Notes: generated by a model from the sequence alone, not told the origin. DNA of 33,962 nt from Paracoccaceae bacterium (GCA_009924775.1 RFQY01000009.1:1-33962); one strand, 5' to 3'. Counted from the first letter of the stretch, positions 6,643 through 14,729 are shown. Numbers and translations are program-made.

Positions 6643-8585
6643 TCGCGCCGCTTGCTAAAGTAATCTTCGGTGGTGCGGGGGCGCGGCCGCTCTTTGCTGG
6701 CAAAGGGGTTATCTTCGGAATGAAACTGCGCATTCACGCGGCAATCGTCGCACATTTGGATCATCCGCAGCTTGCTGCTATCGGCAAACATGGAATGGCC
6801 TTGCAGTTTTTCGGTAATACGCTCGATCGTTGATTTCACCCCAAACAGCGCGCCGCATTCAACGCAGGCAAATGGCTCTTCCTCGTTCAAAATCTCTTGC
6901 GTCAGCGCCGCGTCGGTCAGGTTTAACCGCGGTTCATAGGTAATGGCATCTTCGGGGCAAATGGTGGCGCACAGGCCGCATTGCAGGCAGGCATCTTCCT
7001 GAAACCGCAGTTGCGGCAAATCTGGGTTATCACCCAGCGCGCCCGAGGGGCACAAAGACACACAAGACAGGCACAAGGTGCAGCTGTCGGTATTGACCAG
7101 CACCGCGCCATAGGGCGCGCCTTGGGGCAGGGGCAGAACCTCGGTGCCGGGGTGCAGGGCACGGGCTGCTTGGCGGGTGATTTGCCGGCGCTGGCCCATC
7201 GGGCGCACCGGGTTTGCCACCGGTGTGGGGATGGTTTCGTGAAACAGCATGTCAGACAGAATATCAGGGTCTGTTACGCTTAACAGAGCCACATTTGCCG
7301 CCGCAGAAATGGCCTGCGCCAAGGCCACCTGCGCCTGCAGCGCATCAAGATCGGCGCTGGGCCCGGGCAGGATGCTAACGCTGGCAAAGCCCGCCGCCAA
7401 GGCGGCCACAATTTCAGCATGACCAAAGGCACCAATGGCGCCCATTTCTATGGGGATCACATCGGCAGGCAGGCCATTGCCGAACCGCGCGGCAAGCGCG
7501 ATCATCTCGCCGCCATGCGCATCGTGCACCAGCAGGCGCGGGGCGGTGCCGCCGGCCTGCAAAAAGGCCTTTGCCAGTGTCTGAACACGGCTAAACGTTT
7601 GCGCCACGGGCGGCGCATCGTAGCTGATTGCGCCCGATGGGCAGGCAGACGAGCAGGCGCCGCAGCCCGCACAAATCATGGGATCAACGCTAACATATTC
7701 GCCCGCTGGCATGATCGCCCCTGTTGGGCACAAATCCAAACAGCGCGTGCAGCCGGTTTGTTCGGCCCGGCTGTGGGCACACAGCAGCGGGTCGGTGCGC
7801 ACGTAAAGCGGCTTTTCAAAGGTGCCAACCAGATGCGAGGCGGCCAGCGCGGCCGCTGCCACAGCGGGGGGGTGGCTGGGATCTGCGCGCAGATAGCCTT
7901 CGCGTTTTTCATGGGCTGGAAACAGCGGCTGCGCGCCGCGCAAATCCAGCAAAACATCGCACTGGGTGATGCCGCCATCGCGGGGTGTGGTCAGCGCAAA
8001 GGCGCCCCGCCCGCCGGGCTGCACCGTTTGCAGGGCGTCGATCACCACTTCGAACTGGCCCAAGGCCCCTTTGGCGCGGCGAAACTGGCCAATAACCACG
8101 TCGAAATCGCGGGTATCGGGCAGGGTTTCGGCACTATCCAGCAATACAGTGACACCCAAAAAGCCTTTTAGCTGTTCGGCGACGGGCAGGGTGGTTTCGG
8201 CTGGGCCAAGGATAAGGCACAGCCCCTGCGAAATGACATCAACCGATTTTTCTGGCGCGGCGGGCAGCAGGGCCTCGGCCACCAATGCGGACATTTTGGG
8301 TAGTTTCGAGGCCGGGTCAGCCGACCAGCCAGCCCTGTCGCGCAGGTCCAGCACGTGGGGGGCATCGGCGCCCAATTCCTCGGCCAACTGGGCGAAAAGC
8401 CGGGCTTCTTGGGTGCAGCAAAAAATTGCATCAGGGTCCGAAACAGCGGCGACCGCTTGGTCGATTTGGGTGGTGCATAGGGCAGAACAGGGCCGGCGCA
8501 CCTGCAGGCCGGTGGCCTGCGACAGCGCCTGCGCGTCAATGGGGTTTGACCCCAAACAATCGCATGTAATCAATGTCTTGGTCAT
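6636..8585 (-). CDS. Poly-ferredoxin FDH accessory protein with HdrA/MvhD-like segments
   Basis: This 649-residue cytoplasmic protein sits divergent from DUF3305. Its N-terminal 200 residues (ITCDCLGSN, PCSALCTTQ, DAIFCCTQEA) resemble the start of HdrA-type proteins. Four ferredoxin-type motifs follow in two pairs: GCTRCLDLCP and CAGCGACSSACP, then CTLCLSCVSLCP and CLQCGLCATICP. Between the pairs lies an MvhD-like alpha/beta segment (IPIEMGAIGAFGHAEIV) without that family's cysteines. Near the C-terminus, CVECG and CDDC could bind zinc or a mononuclear iron. The ATG at 8583-8585 has GGAGGGG just upstream and gives a clean N-terminus, although the frame is open further. Proteins of this type accompany FDH genes in many proteobacteria; electron transfer during cofactor insertion is a guess. 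Confidence 0.85.
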   Translation of the reverse strand: MTKTLITCDCLGSNPIDAQALSQATGLQVRRPCSALCTTQIDQAVAAVSDPDAIFCCTQEARLFAQLAEELGADAPHVLDLRDRAGWSADPASKLPKMSALVAEALLPAAPEKSVDVISQGLCLILGPAETTLPVAEQLKGFLGVTVLLDSAETLPDTRDFDVVIGQFRRAKGALGQFEVVIDALQTVQPGGRGAFALTTPRDGGITQCDVLLDLRGAQPLFPAHEKREGYLRADPSHPPAVAAAALAASHLVGTFEKPLYVRTDPLLCAHSRAEQTGCTRCLDLCPTGAIMPAGEYVSVDPMICAGCGACSSACPSGAISYDAPPVAQTFSRVQTLAKAFLQAGGTAPRLLVHDAHGGEMIALAARFGNGLPADVIPIEMGAIGAFGHAEIVAALAAGFASVSILPGPSADLDALQAQVALAQAISAAANVALLSVTDPDILSDMLFHETIPTPVANPVRPMGQRRQITRQAARALHPGTEVLPLPQGAPYGAVLVNTDSCTLCLSCVSLCPSGALGDNPDLPQLRFQEDACLQCGLCATICPEDAITYEPRLNLTDAALTQEILNEEEPFACVECGALFGVKSTIERITEKLQGHSMFADSSKLRMIQMCDDCRVNAQFHSEDNPFASKERPRPRTTEDYFSKRRDH

Positions 8586-8937
8586 CGTTCCCCTCCGGTC
8601 CAAGGGCTGTTTTTGCAGCAGAATTTTCCCTTGGTGCTGGCAAAAGCTAGTCATGAAAGCGGGGGCCGACAACCGGTTTGTTGCCTTGGGGTGGGCGCAA
8701 AGCGTGGCATTTGGCTGTGCCGAATCACCCTTTGATTCGGTTTTGGCTGGCTGGGGGCCGGGCCTTGGCATTTCTGACAAAAAGAATCGGTTTAGACATT
8801 TCGTCCAAACTGGGCCGGTGGGCGGGTGCGCTTTGTCCATTTTGTCCGAGATGCGGCAAACTTGCCGGGCCAAGGGAAAAACCGCTTTTCACAAGCCGGT
8901 GTACCACTGCATTCTTTCCCACGGAGGAAGGCCAACA
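8586..8937. promoter_or_regulatory. Divergent regulatory region of the FDH operon
   Basis: This 352-bp gap between the poly-ferredoxin gene and DUF3305 contains no credible gene. It holds a perfect inverted repeat CCGAATCA/TGATTCGG (8720-8727 and 8733-8740) followed by TTTT, and a related GAATCGGTTT at 8784-8793. It also holds two TTGTCC copies nine bases apart (8833-8838, 8842-8847) with a TCGTCC at 8801-8806. A perfect CGGCAA-AC-TTGCCG dyad lies at 8854-8867, about 70 bases before the DUF3305 start. These are plausible operators for the response regulator encoded at the end of the operon. I found no sequence matching the sigma-54 consensus TGGCAC-N5-TTGC. Confidence 0.55.
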
Positions 8938-9501
8938 GTGATCCATAACCCAAAGATGTATCGCACCATGCCGGTGGGCATTGTCCTGCGCAAAGCGCCG
9001 GGCATTACGCGTTGGGTGAAATGGCACTGGACCGCCAGCGCCATTTTGCCCGGTGCAGGCCCTGCCGATTGGCGCGAGTTGCGGCGCGAGGGCGAGGCGG
9101 TGGAATACCACGCCGCCACCAAGGTGCTGGAATTGCACGGCGCCGATACCGAAGCTTATTTGCATGGTCTCACAGCCGAAGTGCCCAGCCTGTACGTGGT
9201 GATGCGCGAAGGCGAGGGCGATGTGCCGCTGGACATTGTGCTGGTGACCGCCTCGCCCTACGAGGCGCAAGACTACACCGATAGCGGCGAAGAAATCGTG
9301 GAAAAGGTGCCCATGCCGCATGGTCTGGTGGCGTGGGTGCGCGAATTTGTAGAAGAGTTTCACCAAGAAGAGGCCTTCATCAAACGCAAGCGCGACAAGA
9401 AAAACATTGATTTGCGCGAAGACGGCATCGGTGATCCGCGCATTGGCAAGGCCGAAGATGTTTATGCCTCGCCCGCGTTAAAGCGGAGGCGCCTGCAATG
9501 A
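8938..9501 (+). CDS. DUF3305 protein, FDH accessory
   Basis: This 187-residue soluble protein belongs to DUF3305 (MPVGIVLRKAPGITRWVKWHWTA is the family's opening block), always found with DUF3306 in FDH loci as far as I recall. The frame is open far upstream, so the start must be chosen: GTG at 8938-8940 has GGAGGAAG seven bases before it, and an ATG at 8956 is an alternative without such spacing. The tail is strongly charged (KRKRDKKNIDLRED). It overlaps DUF3306 by four bases (ATGA). No enzymatic motif is visible; a role in assembling or regulating FDH is inferred only from context. Confidence 0.85.
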   Translation: MIHNPKMYRTMPVGIVLRKAPGITRWVKWHWTASAILPGAGPADWRELRREGEAVEYHAATKVLELHGADTEAYLHGLTAEVPSLYVVMREGEGDVPLDIVLVTASPYEAQDYTDSGEEIVEKVPMPHGLVAWVREFVEEFHQEEAFIKRKRDKKNIDLREDGIGDPRIGKAEDVYASPALKRRRLQ

Positions 9502-10154
9502 GCGATTTTTGGCAGCGCCGCAAAGCCGAGGTGCAAAAAGAGCAGCTGGCCGAACAGCAGGCCATAGAGGCACAGCTGGTCCGCGAGCACGAGGCGAAGC
9601 TGGCCGAGAAGACCGACGAAGAATTGCTGGCTGATGCGGGCCTGCCCGAACCCGAGGTGCTGGACAGCCCCGAACAGGTGCGCGAATTCTTGCAATCGGC
9701 CCTGCCGCAGCGGCTGAAAACCCGTGCTTTACGGCGTTTATGGCGGCTGAACCCGATTTTTGCGCAACTTGATGGGTTGGTGGATTACGGCGAAGATTTC
9801 ACCGACAGCGCCCGCGTGATCGAAAACATGCAAACCGCCTATGTTGTGGGTAAGGGCATGTTGACCCGCTTTGAAAAAGCCTTGGCCGAGGCAGAAGACA
9901 CAGCCGATGGTGCCGATGATATGGGCGCCCTTGTGGCCGAAGGTGCCGACGGCCAAGACGACAGTGCAGATGCAGGCAATGATGCAGGCAATGACCCCCA
10001 AAATCATGCCCAAGCTCCGCAGCCAGAGCTGGCCAGCGACATGCCCGACAGCCCGCAGCCTGCCCCCTTTGCCGCCTATTACGACAGCGACGAAGATGCG
10101 CCTGTGGCCCTGCCGGCCACCATGCGCCGCATGCGCTTTCATTTTGACACATGA
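9498..10154 (+). CDS. DUF3306 protein, FDH accessory
   Basis: This 218-residue protein begins MSDFWQRRKAEVQKEQ, the hallmark of DUF3306. The N-terminal 60 residues are a charged, probably coiled-coil helix; the middle contains LRRLWRLNPIFAQLDGLVDYGEDF, the most conserved family segment. Residues 130-200 are acidic, low-complexity and probably disordered (repeated GADD, DAGNDAGND). It is coupled to DUF3305 upstream and to the TorD-type chaperone downstream by four-base overlaps, implying that the three are made together. No cofactor-binding motif is present. The family is of unknown function; a scaffold or assembly role fits its composition but is unproven. Confidence 0.85.
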   Translation: MSDFWQRRKAEVQKEQLAEQQAIEAQLVREHEAKLAEKTDEELLADAGLPEPEVLDSPEQVREFLQSALPQRLKTRALRRLWRLNPIFAQLDGLVDYGEDFTDSARVIENMQTAYVVGKGMLTRFEKALAEAEDTADGADDMGALVAEGADGQDDSADAGNDAGNDPQNHAQAPQPELASDMPDSPQPAPFAAYYDSDEDAPVALPATMRRMRFHFDT

Positions 10155-10771
10155 CAGGACTGCCGATGACCGCCGCCGAAAAATTCAAAATCGCCGAAGA
10201 AGACAGACTGCGCGCTGACCTGTATAACTTTCTTGGCGTTATCTTGTCTGGTCCCCCAGATGAAATGCTTTTGGGTCAAACCGCTGGGTTGCAAGGTGAC
10301 AGCACCGATTTGGGCCAAGCGGTAAGCACCTTGGCCAAAATGGCCCGTATTACCAAACCCAGAACCGTGGAAAGCGAATATAACCGGCTTTTCATTGGTT
10401 TGGGCCGGGGCGAGTTGCTGCCCTATGCCAGCTATTACCTGACGGGGTTTTTGAACGAAAAGCCGCTGTCCCTGCTGCGCCAAGACATGACAGCCCAAGG
10501 GCTGGCGCGGGCGCAAAACGTGTTTGAACCCGAAGATAATATCGCCAGCCTGATGGAAATGATGGGCGCAATGATTGTGGGCCGCTTTGGCACGCCCGCC
10601 GATCTGAACACCCAGAAAACATTTTTCAACAAGCATATTGGCCCATGGGCGGGGCATTTCTTTTCAGATTTGGAAGGCGCCAAAAACTCGGTTTTCTATG
10701 CGCCGGTCGGCACTGTCGGGCGGTTGTTTATGGATGTCGAGGTGGAAGCCTTTCGGATGAGCGCGGCCTGA
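10151..10771 (+). CDS. TorD/DmsD-family molecular chaperone
   Basis: This 206-residue, all-helical cytoplasmic protein matches the redox-enzyme maturation chaperones. These bind the Tat leader of a molybdoenzyme and hold it for cofactor loading. Visible signatures include DLYNFLGVILSGPPDE near the start, EYNRLFIGLGRGELLPYASYYLTGFL in the middle and a DxxNTQKTFFNKHIGPWAGHFFSDLE block. The ATG at 10151 overlaps the DUF3306 stop; a second ATG at 10166 would shorten it by five residues and cannot be excluded. Directly downstream lie a Tat peptide gene and fdhA, whose Tat leader is the likely client. Confidence 0.9.
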   Translation: MTGLPMTAAEKFKIAEEDRLRADLYNFLGVILSGPPDEMLLGQTAGLQGDSTDLGQAVSTLAKMARITKPRTVESEYNRLFIGLGRGELLPYASYYLTGFLNEKPLSLLRQDMTAQGLARAQNVFEPEDNIASLMEMMGAMIVGRFGTPADLNTQKTFFNKHIGPWAGHFFSDLEGAKNSVFYAPVGTVGRLFMDVEVEAFRMSAA

Positions 10772-10786
10772 AAGGGCTGCAAAACT

Positions 10787-10821
10787 GGCGGTCAACCGCC
10801 TTAACCAGAGAGGAGGCTCTC
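10787..10821 (+). promoter_or_regulatory. Hairpins over the ribosome site of the Tat peptide gene
   Basis: A stem GGCGG-TCAA-CCGCC (10787-10800) is followed by GAGAG-GAGG-CTCTC (10808-10821), which places the Shine-Dalgarno GGAGG at the edge and loop of a 5-bp hairpin just before the ATG at 10824. It may tune translation of the Tat peptide. Both stems are short, so chance is possible. Confidence 0.35.
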
Positions 10822-10823
10822 AA

Positions 10824-11018
10824 ATGACCAGAAAAACCGAGGAGGCCACAAGCCGCCGCGATTTTCTGAAGCTGGCAGGCACAACTGCGCCCGTTGCGGC
10901 GCTGGCCGTGGCCACCAGCGCAGGCACCGAGGCAGAAGCCGCGGCGCCTGACCTGAGCTTGGACAAGATCCAAGACACCGCGCATACGCGCGCATATTAC
11001 AGCAGCGCCCGGTTCTAA
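10824..11018 (+). CDS. Formate dehydrogenase region Tat-signal small protein
   Basis: This 64-residue protein has a textbook twin-arginine motif, SRRDFLK (Arg11, Arg12), a hydrophobic stretch APVAALAVATSAG and a likely cleavage after AEAAA. About 28 residues remain, ending DTAHTRAYYSSARF. It matches a known small family (formate dehydrogenase region TAT target) located just before the catalytic subunit gene. A strong GGAGG lies seven bases upstream of the ATG. The mature peptide has no cysteine and no cofactor site. Possible roles are a periplasmic FDH subunit or cap, or a decoy for the TorD-type chaperone; none is established. Confidence 0.85.
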   Translation: MTRKTEEATSRRDFLKLAGTTAPVAALAVATSAGTEAEAAAPDLSLDKIQDTAHTRAYYSSARF

Positions 11019-11119
11019 CTGGACGATGCATCGTGGTGGAACAACTGGTTGCGTGAGGCCCGACCGTTCCGCCGTTTCGAGGCCAAGCGCGCATGGTGCG
11101 CGTGAAGGGAGATGACAAC
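11019..11119 (+). promoter_or_regulatory. Structured leader before fdhA
   Basis: This 101-base gap carries a perfect 12-bp palindrome ACGATGCATCGT (11023-11034) and a stem CGCGCA-TGG-TGCGCG (11088-11102). The stem ends four bases before the AGGGAG ribosome site of fdhA. They could protect the fdhA transcript end or modulate fdhA translation relative to the Tat peptide. Confidence 0.35.
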
Positions 11120-14017
11120 ATGTTGAGGAAAAAGACCAACGGGGTTGCGCGACGCCCCCAGCGGACAAGTATCCTTTCCGAGGTGGCAAACGCCTCGGTG
11201 GACCGCCGTGCGTTTTTGCGCGGCTCTGGTCTGGCAATCGGGGGCCTGGCGGCTGTTGCTGCCACTGGCGGCACCGTAACCCAGGCCAATGCAGCCTCGG
11301 CCGCAACTGGTGCGGTAGAGCTGAAAAAATCGGTCTGCACCCACTGTTCGGTTGGGTGTACCGTTGTGGCCGAAGTGGCCGATGGCGTTTGGGTTGGGCA
11401 AGAGCCCGGCTGGGACAGCCCCTTTAACCTAGGTGCGCATTGCGCCAAAGGTGCCTCTGTGCGCGAACATGCCCATGGCGAGCGCCGCTTGAAATACCCG
11501 ATGAAAAAAGAGGGTGGCGAGTGGAAGCGCATCAGCTGGGAACAGGCGATCAACGAGATCGGCGACAACATGCTGAAAATCCGTGGCGAAAGTGGCCCGG
11601 ACAGCGTGTATTGGCTGGGATCGGCCAAGCACAATAACGAACAGGCCTATCTGTTCCGCAAATTCGCGGCCTATTGGGGCACGAATAACGTGGACCATCA
11701 GGCGCGTATTTGTCACTCGACCACGGTTGCAGGTGTTGCCAACACTTGGGGCTATGGTGCGATGACAAACTCGTACAACGATATCCACAATTCCAAGGCC
11801 ATCTTCATCATCGGCGGCAACCCTGCCGAGGCGCACCCCGTCTCGCTGTTGCACGTTTTGAAGGCCAAAGAGCAAAACAACGCCCCCCTCATCGTGTGCG
11901 ACCCGCGCTTTACCCGCACGGCGGCGCATGCCGATGAATATGTGCGTTTCCGTCCCGGCACCGATGTGGCGCTGGTATGGGGCATCTTGTGGCACATTTT
12001 TGAAAATGGCTGGGAAGACAAAGAGTTCATCCGCACCCGCGTGTGGGGCATGGACCAAATCCGCGAGGAAGTGGCCCGCTGGACCCCCGAAGAAACCGAG
12101 CGCGTCACCGGCGTGCCCGGCAGCCAGCTGCGCCGCGTGGCCCTGACCATGGCCAACAACCGCCCCGGCACCGTGATTTGGTGTATGGGTGGTACGCAGC
12201 ACACCAACGGCAACAACAACACCCGCGCCTATTGCGTGCTGCAGCTGGCACTGGGCAACATGGGTGTGTCGGGTGGCGGCACTAACATCTTCCGCGGCCA
12301 CGACAACGTGCAAGGCGCAACCGACCTTGGCGTTCTGTCGCACACCCTGCCCGGCTATTACGGCTTGGCCAAGGGTTCGTGGGGCCATTGGGCGCGTGTT
12401 TGGGGCGAAGATTTTGACTGGCTGAACAGCCAGTTCGCCAAGATGAAAGGCGCCGACGGCAAGGACAAAGACCTGATGTATGAAACTGGTATTCCGGTTT
12501 CGCGTTGGATCGATGGTATCCTTGAAGACGCCGAAAACATCGACCAGCCCAACAACGTGCGCGCCATGGTTTTGTGGGGGCATGCGCCCAACTCGCAGAC
12601 GCGCATGGTGGAAATGAAAAAAGCCATGGAAATGCTGGACATGCTGGTCGTGATCGACCCGTATCCAACCGTTTCGGCTGTTTTGCATGACCGCACAGAT
12701 GGTGTTTACCTGCTGCCCGCAGCCACCCAGTTCGAGACACACGGCTCGGTTACCGCGTCGAACCGCTCGATCCAATGGCGCGAGCAAGTGGTGGCGCCGC
12801 TGTTCGAATCCAAGCCCGATCACGAGATCATCGGCTTGTTTGCGAAAAAGTTTGGCTACCACGACCGGATGTTCCGCAACATCAAGATCGAAGATGACGG
12901 CATCACGCCGAATATCGAAGATACGTTGCGCGAAATTAACCGCGGCATGTGGACTGTGGGCTATACCGGGCAATCGCCCGAGCGCCTAAAGCTGCACATG
13001 GCCAACCAGCACACCTTCGACCGCACAACGCTGCGCGCCGTTGGTGGCCCAGCCGATGGCGATTACTACGGTCTGCCATGGCCCTGCTGGGGTACGCCGG
13101 AAATGCGCCATCCGGGTTCGCCCAACCTGTATAACATCAACATACCAGTCGCCGATGGCGGCCTGCCCTTCCGCGCCCGTTATGGCGTAGAGCGCAATGG
13201 TGAAAACCTGCTGGCCGAGGGGGTTTCAAACCCCGGGGCGGAAATTCAGGATGGGTATCCCGAATTTACCATGCAGATGTTGATGGATCTTGGCTGGGAT
13301 GGTGACCTGACCGCAGAAGAACGCGCAGCGATCGATGCGGTTGCCGGGCCGAAAACCAACTGGAAAACCGACCTGTCGGGCGGCATCCAGCGGGTGGCCA
13401 TCAAGCACGGCTGTGCGCCCTATGGCAACGCCAAGGCCCGCACCGTGGTGTGGACCTTCCCCGACCCGATCCCGGTGCATCGCGAACCGCTTTACACCAA
13501 CCGCCGCGATCTGGTGGCCGATTACCCCACCTACGAAGACCGCAAGTTCTATCGCCTGCCCACGATGTATGCATCGATCCAAAAGCAGGACTTCAGCAAA
13601 GACTACCCGATCATTCTGACATCGGGCCGTCTGGTTGAATACGAAGGGGGCGGCGACGAAACGCGCTCGAACCCGTGGTTGGCGGAATTGCAGCAAGACA
13701 TGTTCGTCGAAATCAACCCGCGCGATGCCAATAACCTTGGCGTGCGGGACGGCGCGCAGGTTTGGGTTGAAGGGCCAGAAGGTGGCAAGGTGAAGGTGAT
13801 GGCCATGGTGACCGAACGGGTGGGTGAAGGCGTGGCCTTTATGCCCTTCCACTTTGGTGGCCATTTCCAAGGCGAGGATCAGCGCGGGAAATACCCCGAT
13901 GGTGCAGACCCCTATGTTTTGGGCGAATCCACCAACACTGCGCAAACCTATGGCTATGACAGTGTGACCCAGATGCAAGAGACGAAGGCGACTCTTTGCA
14001 AAATCATGCCAGCGTAA
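11120..14017 (+). CDS. fdhA: Periplasmic formate dehydrogenase catalytic subunit alpha (Cys type)
   Basis: This 965-residue molybdo/tungsto-bis-MGD enzyme oxidises formate to CO2. It has a Tat leader with VDRRAFLRG (Arg29-Arg30). An N-terminal [4Fe-4S] site follows (Cys73, Cys76, Cys80, Cys108). The metal-ligand/catalytic pair is Cys198-His199 in RICHSTTVAG, so the enzyme uses cysteine, not selenocysteine. The C-terminal MGD-binding barrel includes ILTSGRLVEYEGGGDETR. An in-frame ATG at 11093 exists, but ATG 11120 has AGGGAG eight bases before it. Its size and organisation match the FDH-N/FDH3-like membrane-linked enzymes exported together with FdhB. The cofactor metal (Mo or W) cannot be read from sequence. 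Confidence 0.95.
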   Translation: MLRKKTNGVARRPQRTSILSEVANASVDRRAFLRGSGLAIGGLAAVAATGGTVTQANAASAATGAVELKKSVCTHCSVGCTVVAEVADGVWVGQEPGWDSPFNLGAHCAKGASVREHAHGERRLKYPMKKEGGEWKRISWEQAINEIGDNMLKIRGESGPDSVYWLGSAKHNNEQAYLFRKFAAYWGTNNVDHQARICHSTTVAGVANTWGYGAMTNSYNDIHNSKAIFIIGGNPAEAHPVSLLHVLKAKEQNNAPLIVCDPRFTRTAAHADEYVRFRPGTDVALVWGILWHIFENGWEDKEFIRTRVWGMDQIREEVARWTPEETERVTGVPGSQLRRVALTMANNRPGTVIWCMGGTQHTNGNNNTRAYCVLQLALGNMGVSGGGTNIFRGHDNVQGATDLGVLSHTLPGYYGLAKGSWGHWARVWGEDFDWLNSQFAKMKGADGKDKDLMYETGIPVSRWIDGILEDAENIDQPNNVRAMVLWGHAPNSQTRMVEMKKAMEMLDMLVVIDPYPTVSAVLHDRTDGVYLLPAATQFETHGSVTASNRSIQWREQVVAPLFESKPDHEIIGLFAKKFGYHDRMFRNIKIEDDGITPNIEDTLREINRGMWTVGYTGQSPERLKLHMANQHTFDRTTLRAVGGPADGDYYGLPWPCWGTPEMRHPGSPNLYNINIPVADGGLPFRARYGVERNGENLLAEGVSNPGAEIQDGYPEFTMQMLMDLGWDGDLTAEERAAIDAVAGPKTNWKTDLSGGIQRVAIKHGCAPYGNAKARTVVWTFPDPIPVHREPLYTNRRDLVADYPTYEDRKFYRLPTMYASIQKQDFSKDYPIILTSGRLVEYEGGGDETRSNPWLAELQQDMFVEINPRDANNLGVRDGAQVWVEGPEGGKVKVMAMVTERVGEGVAFMPFHFGGHFQGEDQRGKYPDGADPYVLGESTNTAQTYGYDSVTQMQETKATLCKIMPA

Positions 14018-14028
14018 GGAGATAGAGA

Positions 14029-14622
14029 ATGGCTAGAGCAAAATTTCTCTGTGACGCCGAGCGCTGCATTGAATGCAACGCCTGCGTTACCGCATGTAAA
14101 AACGAGCACGAAGTGCCATGGGGGATCAACCGCCGCCGTGTGGTGACCATCCAAGATGGTAAGCCGGGTGAACGCTCGATTTCGGTGGCTTGCATGCACT
14201 GTTCAGACGCGCCTTGTATGGCCGTTTGCCCGGTGGATTGCTTCTACCAGAACGAAGAAGGCGTTGTTTTGCACTCGAAAGACCTGTGCATCGGCTGCGG
14301 TTATTGCTTCTACGCGTGCCCATTTGGTGCGCCGCAATACCCGCAAGCGGGCAACTTTGGCTCGCGCGGCAAGATGGACAAATGCACATTCTGCGCCGGT
14401 GGCCCGGAAGAGAACCATTCGAAAGAAGAGTTCGCAAAATACGGCCGCAACCGGATTGCCGAAGGCAAACTGCCCATCTGCGCCGAGATGTGCTCGACCA
14501 AGGCGCTGCTGGCGGGTGATGGCGATGTTGTATCGGCCATCTACCGCGAGCGTGTTGTCGCCCGTGGCTTTGGCTCGGGTGCATGGGGTTGGGGCACCGC
14601 CTACGACCAGAAAGGCGGCTAA
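14029..14622 (+). CDS. fdhB: Formate dehydrogenase iron-sulfur subunit beta (FDH3 type)
   Basis: This 197-residue four-cluster ferredoxin subunit passes electrons from FdhA to the membrane subunit. Four cysteine groups are visible: CIECNACVTACK (cluster motif 1), CMHCSDAPCMAVCP (2), CIGCGYCFYACP (3), and the split CTFC...CAEMC group (4). It lacks its own signal peptide, so it is probably co-exported through the Tat leader of FdhA. It is shorter than E. coli FdnH/FdoH and lacks their C-terminal anchoring helix, so membrane attachment must come from FdhC. AAGGAGA sits before the ATG, and the gene follows fdhA by 11 bases. Confidence 0.95.
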   Translation: MARAKFLCDAERCIECNACVTACKNEHEVPWGINRRRVVTIQDGKPGERSISVACMHCSDAPCMAVCPVDCFYQNEEGVVLHSKDLCIGCGYCFYACPFGAPQYPQAGNFGSRGKMDKCTFCAGGPEENHSKEEFAKYGRNRIAEGKLPICAEMCSTKALLAGDGDVVSAIYRERVVARGFGSGAWGWGTAYDQKGG

Positions 14623-14635
14623 TCCGCCCAGAGCG

Positions 14636-14698
14636 GGGCGGCTTTGTGCCGCCCTCGCCCTGCATTGAATAACGCATGCAGCCCCCCGGGCTGCATGC
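14636..14698 (+). promoter_or_regulatory. Two tandem hairpins between fdhB and fdhC
   Basis: The 107-base gap holds a 7-bp stem GGGCGGC-TTTGT-GCCGCCC (14636-14654) and a perfect 11-bp stem GCATGCAGCCC with a three-base CCC loop and its complement (14674-14698). Neither is followed by a T-run, so this looks like an RNA-stability or processing element setting fdhAB to fdhC ratios rather than a full terminator. Confidence 0.55.
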
Positions 14699-14711
14699 TG
14701 TTATCTGTTTC

Positions 14712-14726
14712 TTATCAAGGAGATAA
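14712..14726 (+). promoter_or_regulatory. fdhC ribosome site inside a small hairpin
   Basis: TTATC-AAGGA-GATAA forms a 5-bp perfect stem with the Shine-Dalgarno AAGGA as the entire loop, three bases before the fdhC ATG. This echoes the arrangement before the Tat peptide gene. The short stem may be chance. Confidence 0.3.
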
Positions 14727-14729
14727 ACC

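Noticed and set aside
8706-8723. A TGGCA-rich stretch resembling a sigma-54 promoter
   Set aside because: GG is present but the required GC at the -12 element is absent at the correct spacing.
8720-8744. CCGAATCA/TGATTCGG followed by TTTT as a terminator
   Set aside because: No gene reads into it from the left on the plus strand, so an operator or leader role is more likely than termination.
11711-11716. Possible selenocysteine at the FdhA active site
   Set aside because: The codon before the conserved His199 is TGT (cysteine), and no in-frame TGA interrupts fdhA or fdsA.
11429-12973. A 514-codon open frame on the minus strand opposite fdhA
   Set aside because: It is histidine- and alanine-rich, has no family resemblance and lies wholly inside the unmistakable fdhA coding region; long antisense frames are expected in GC-rich genes.
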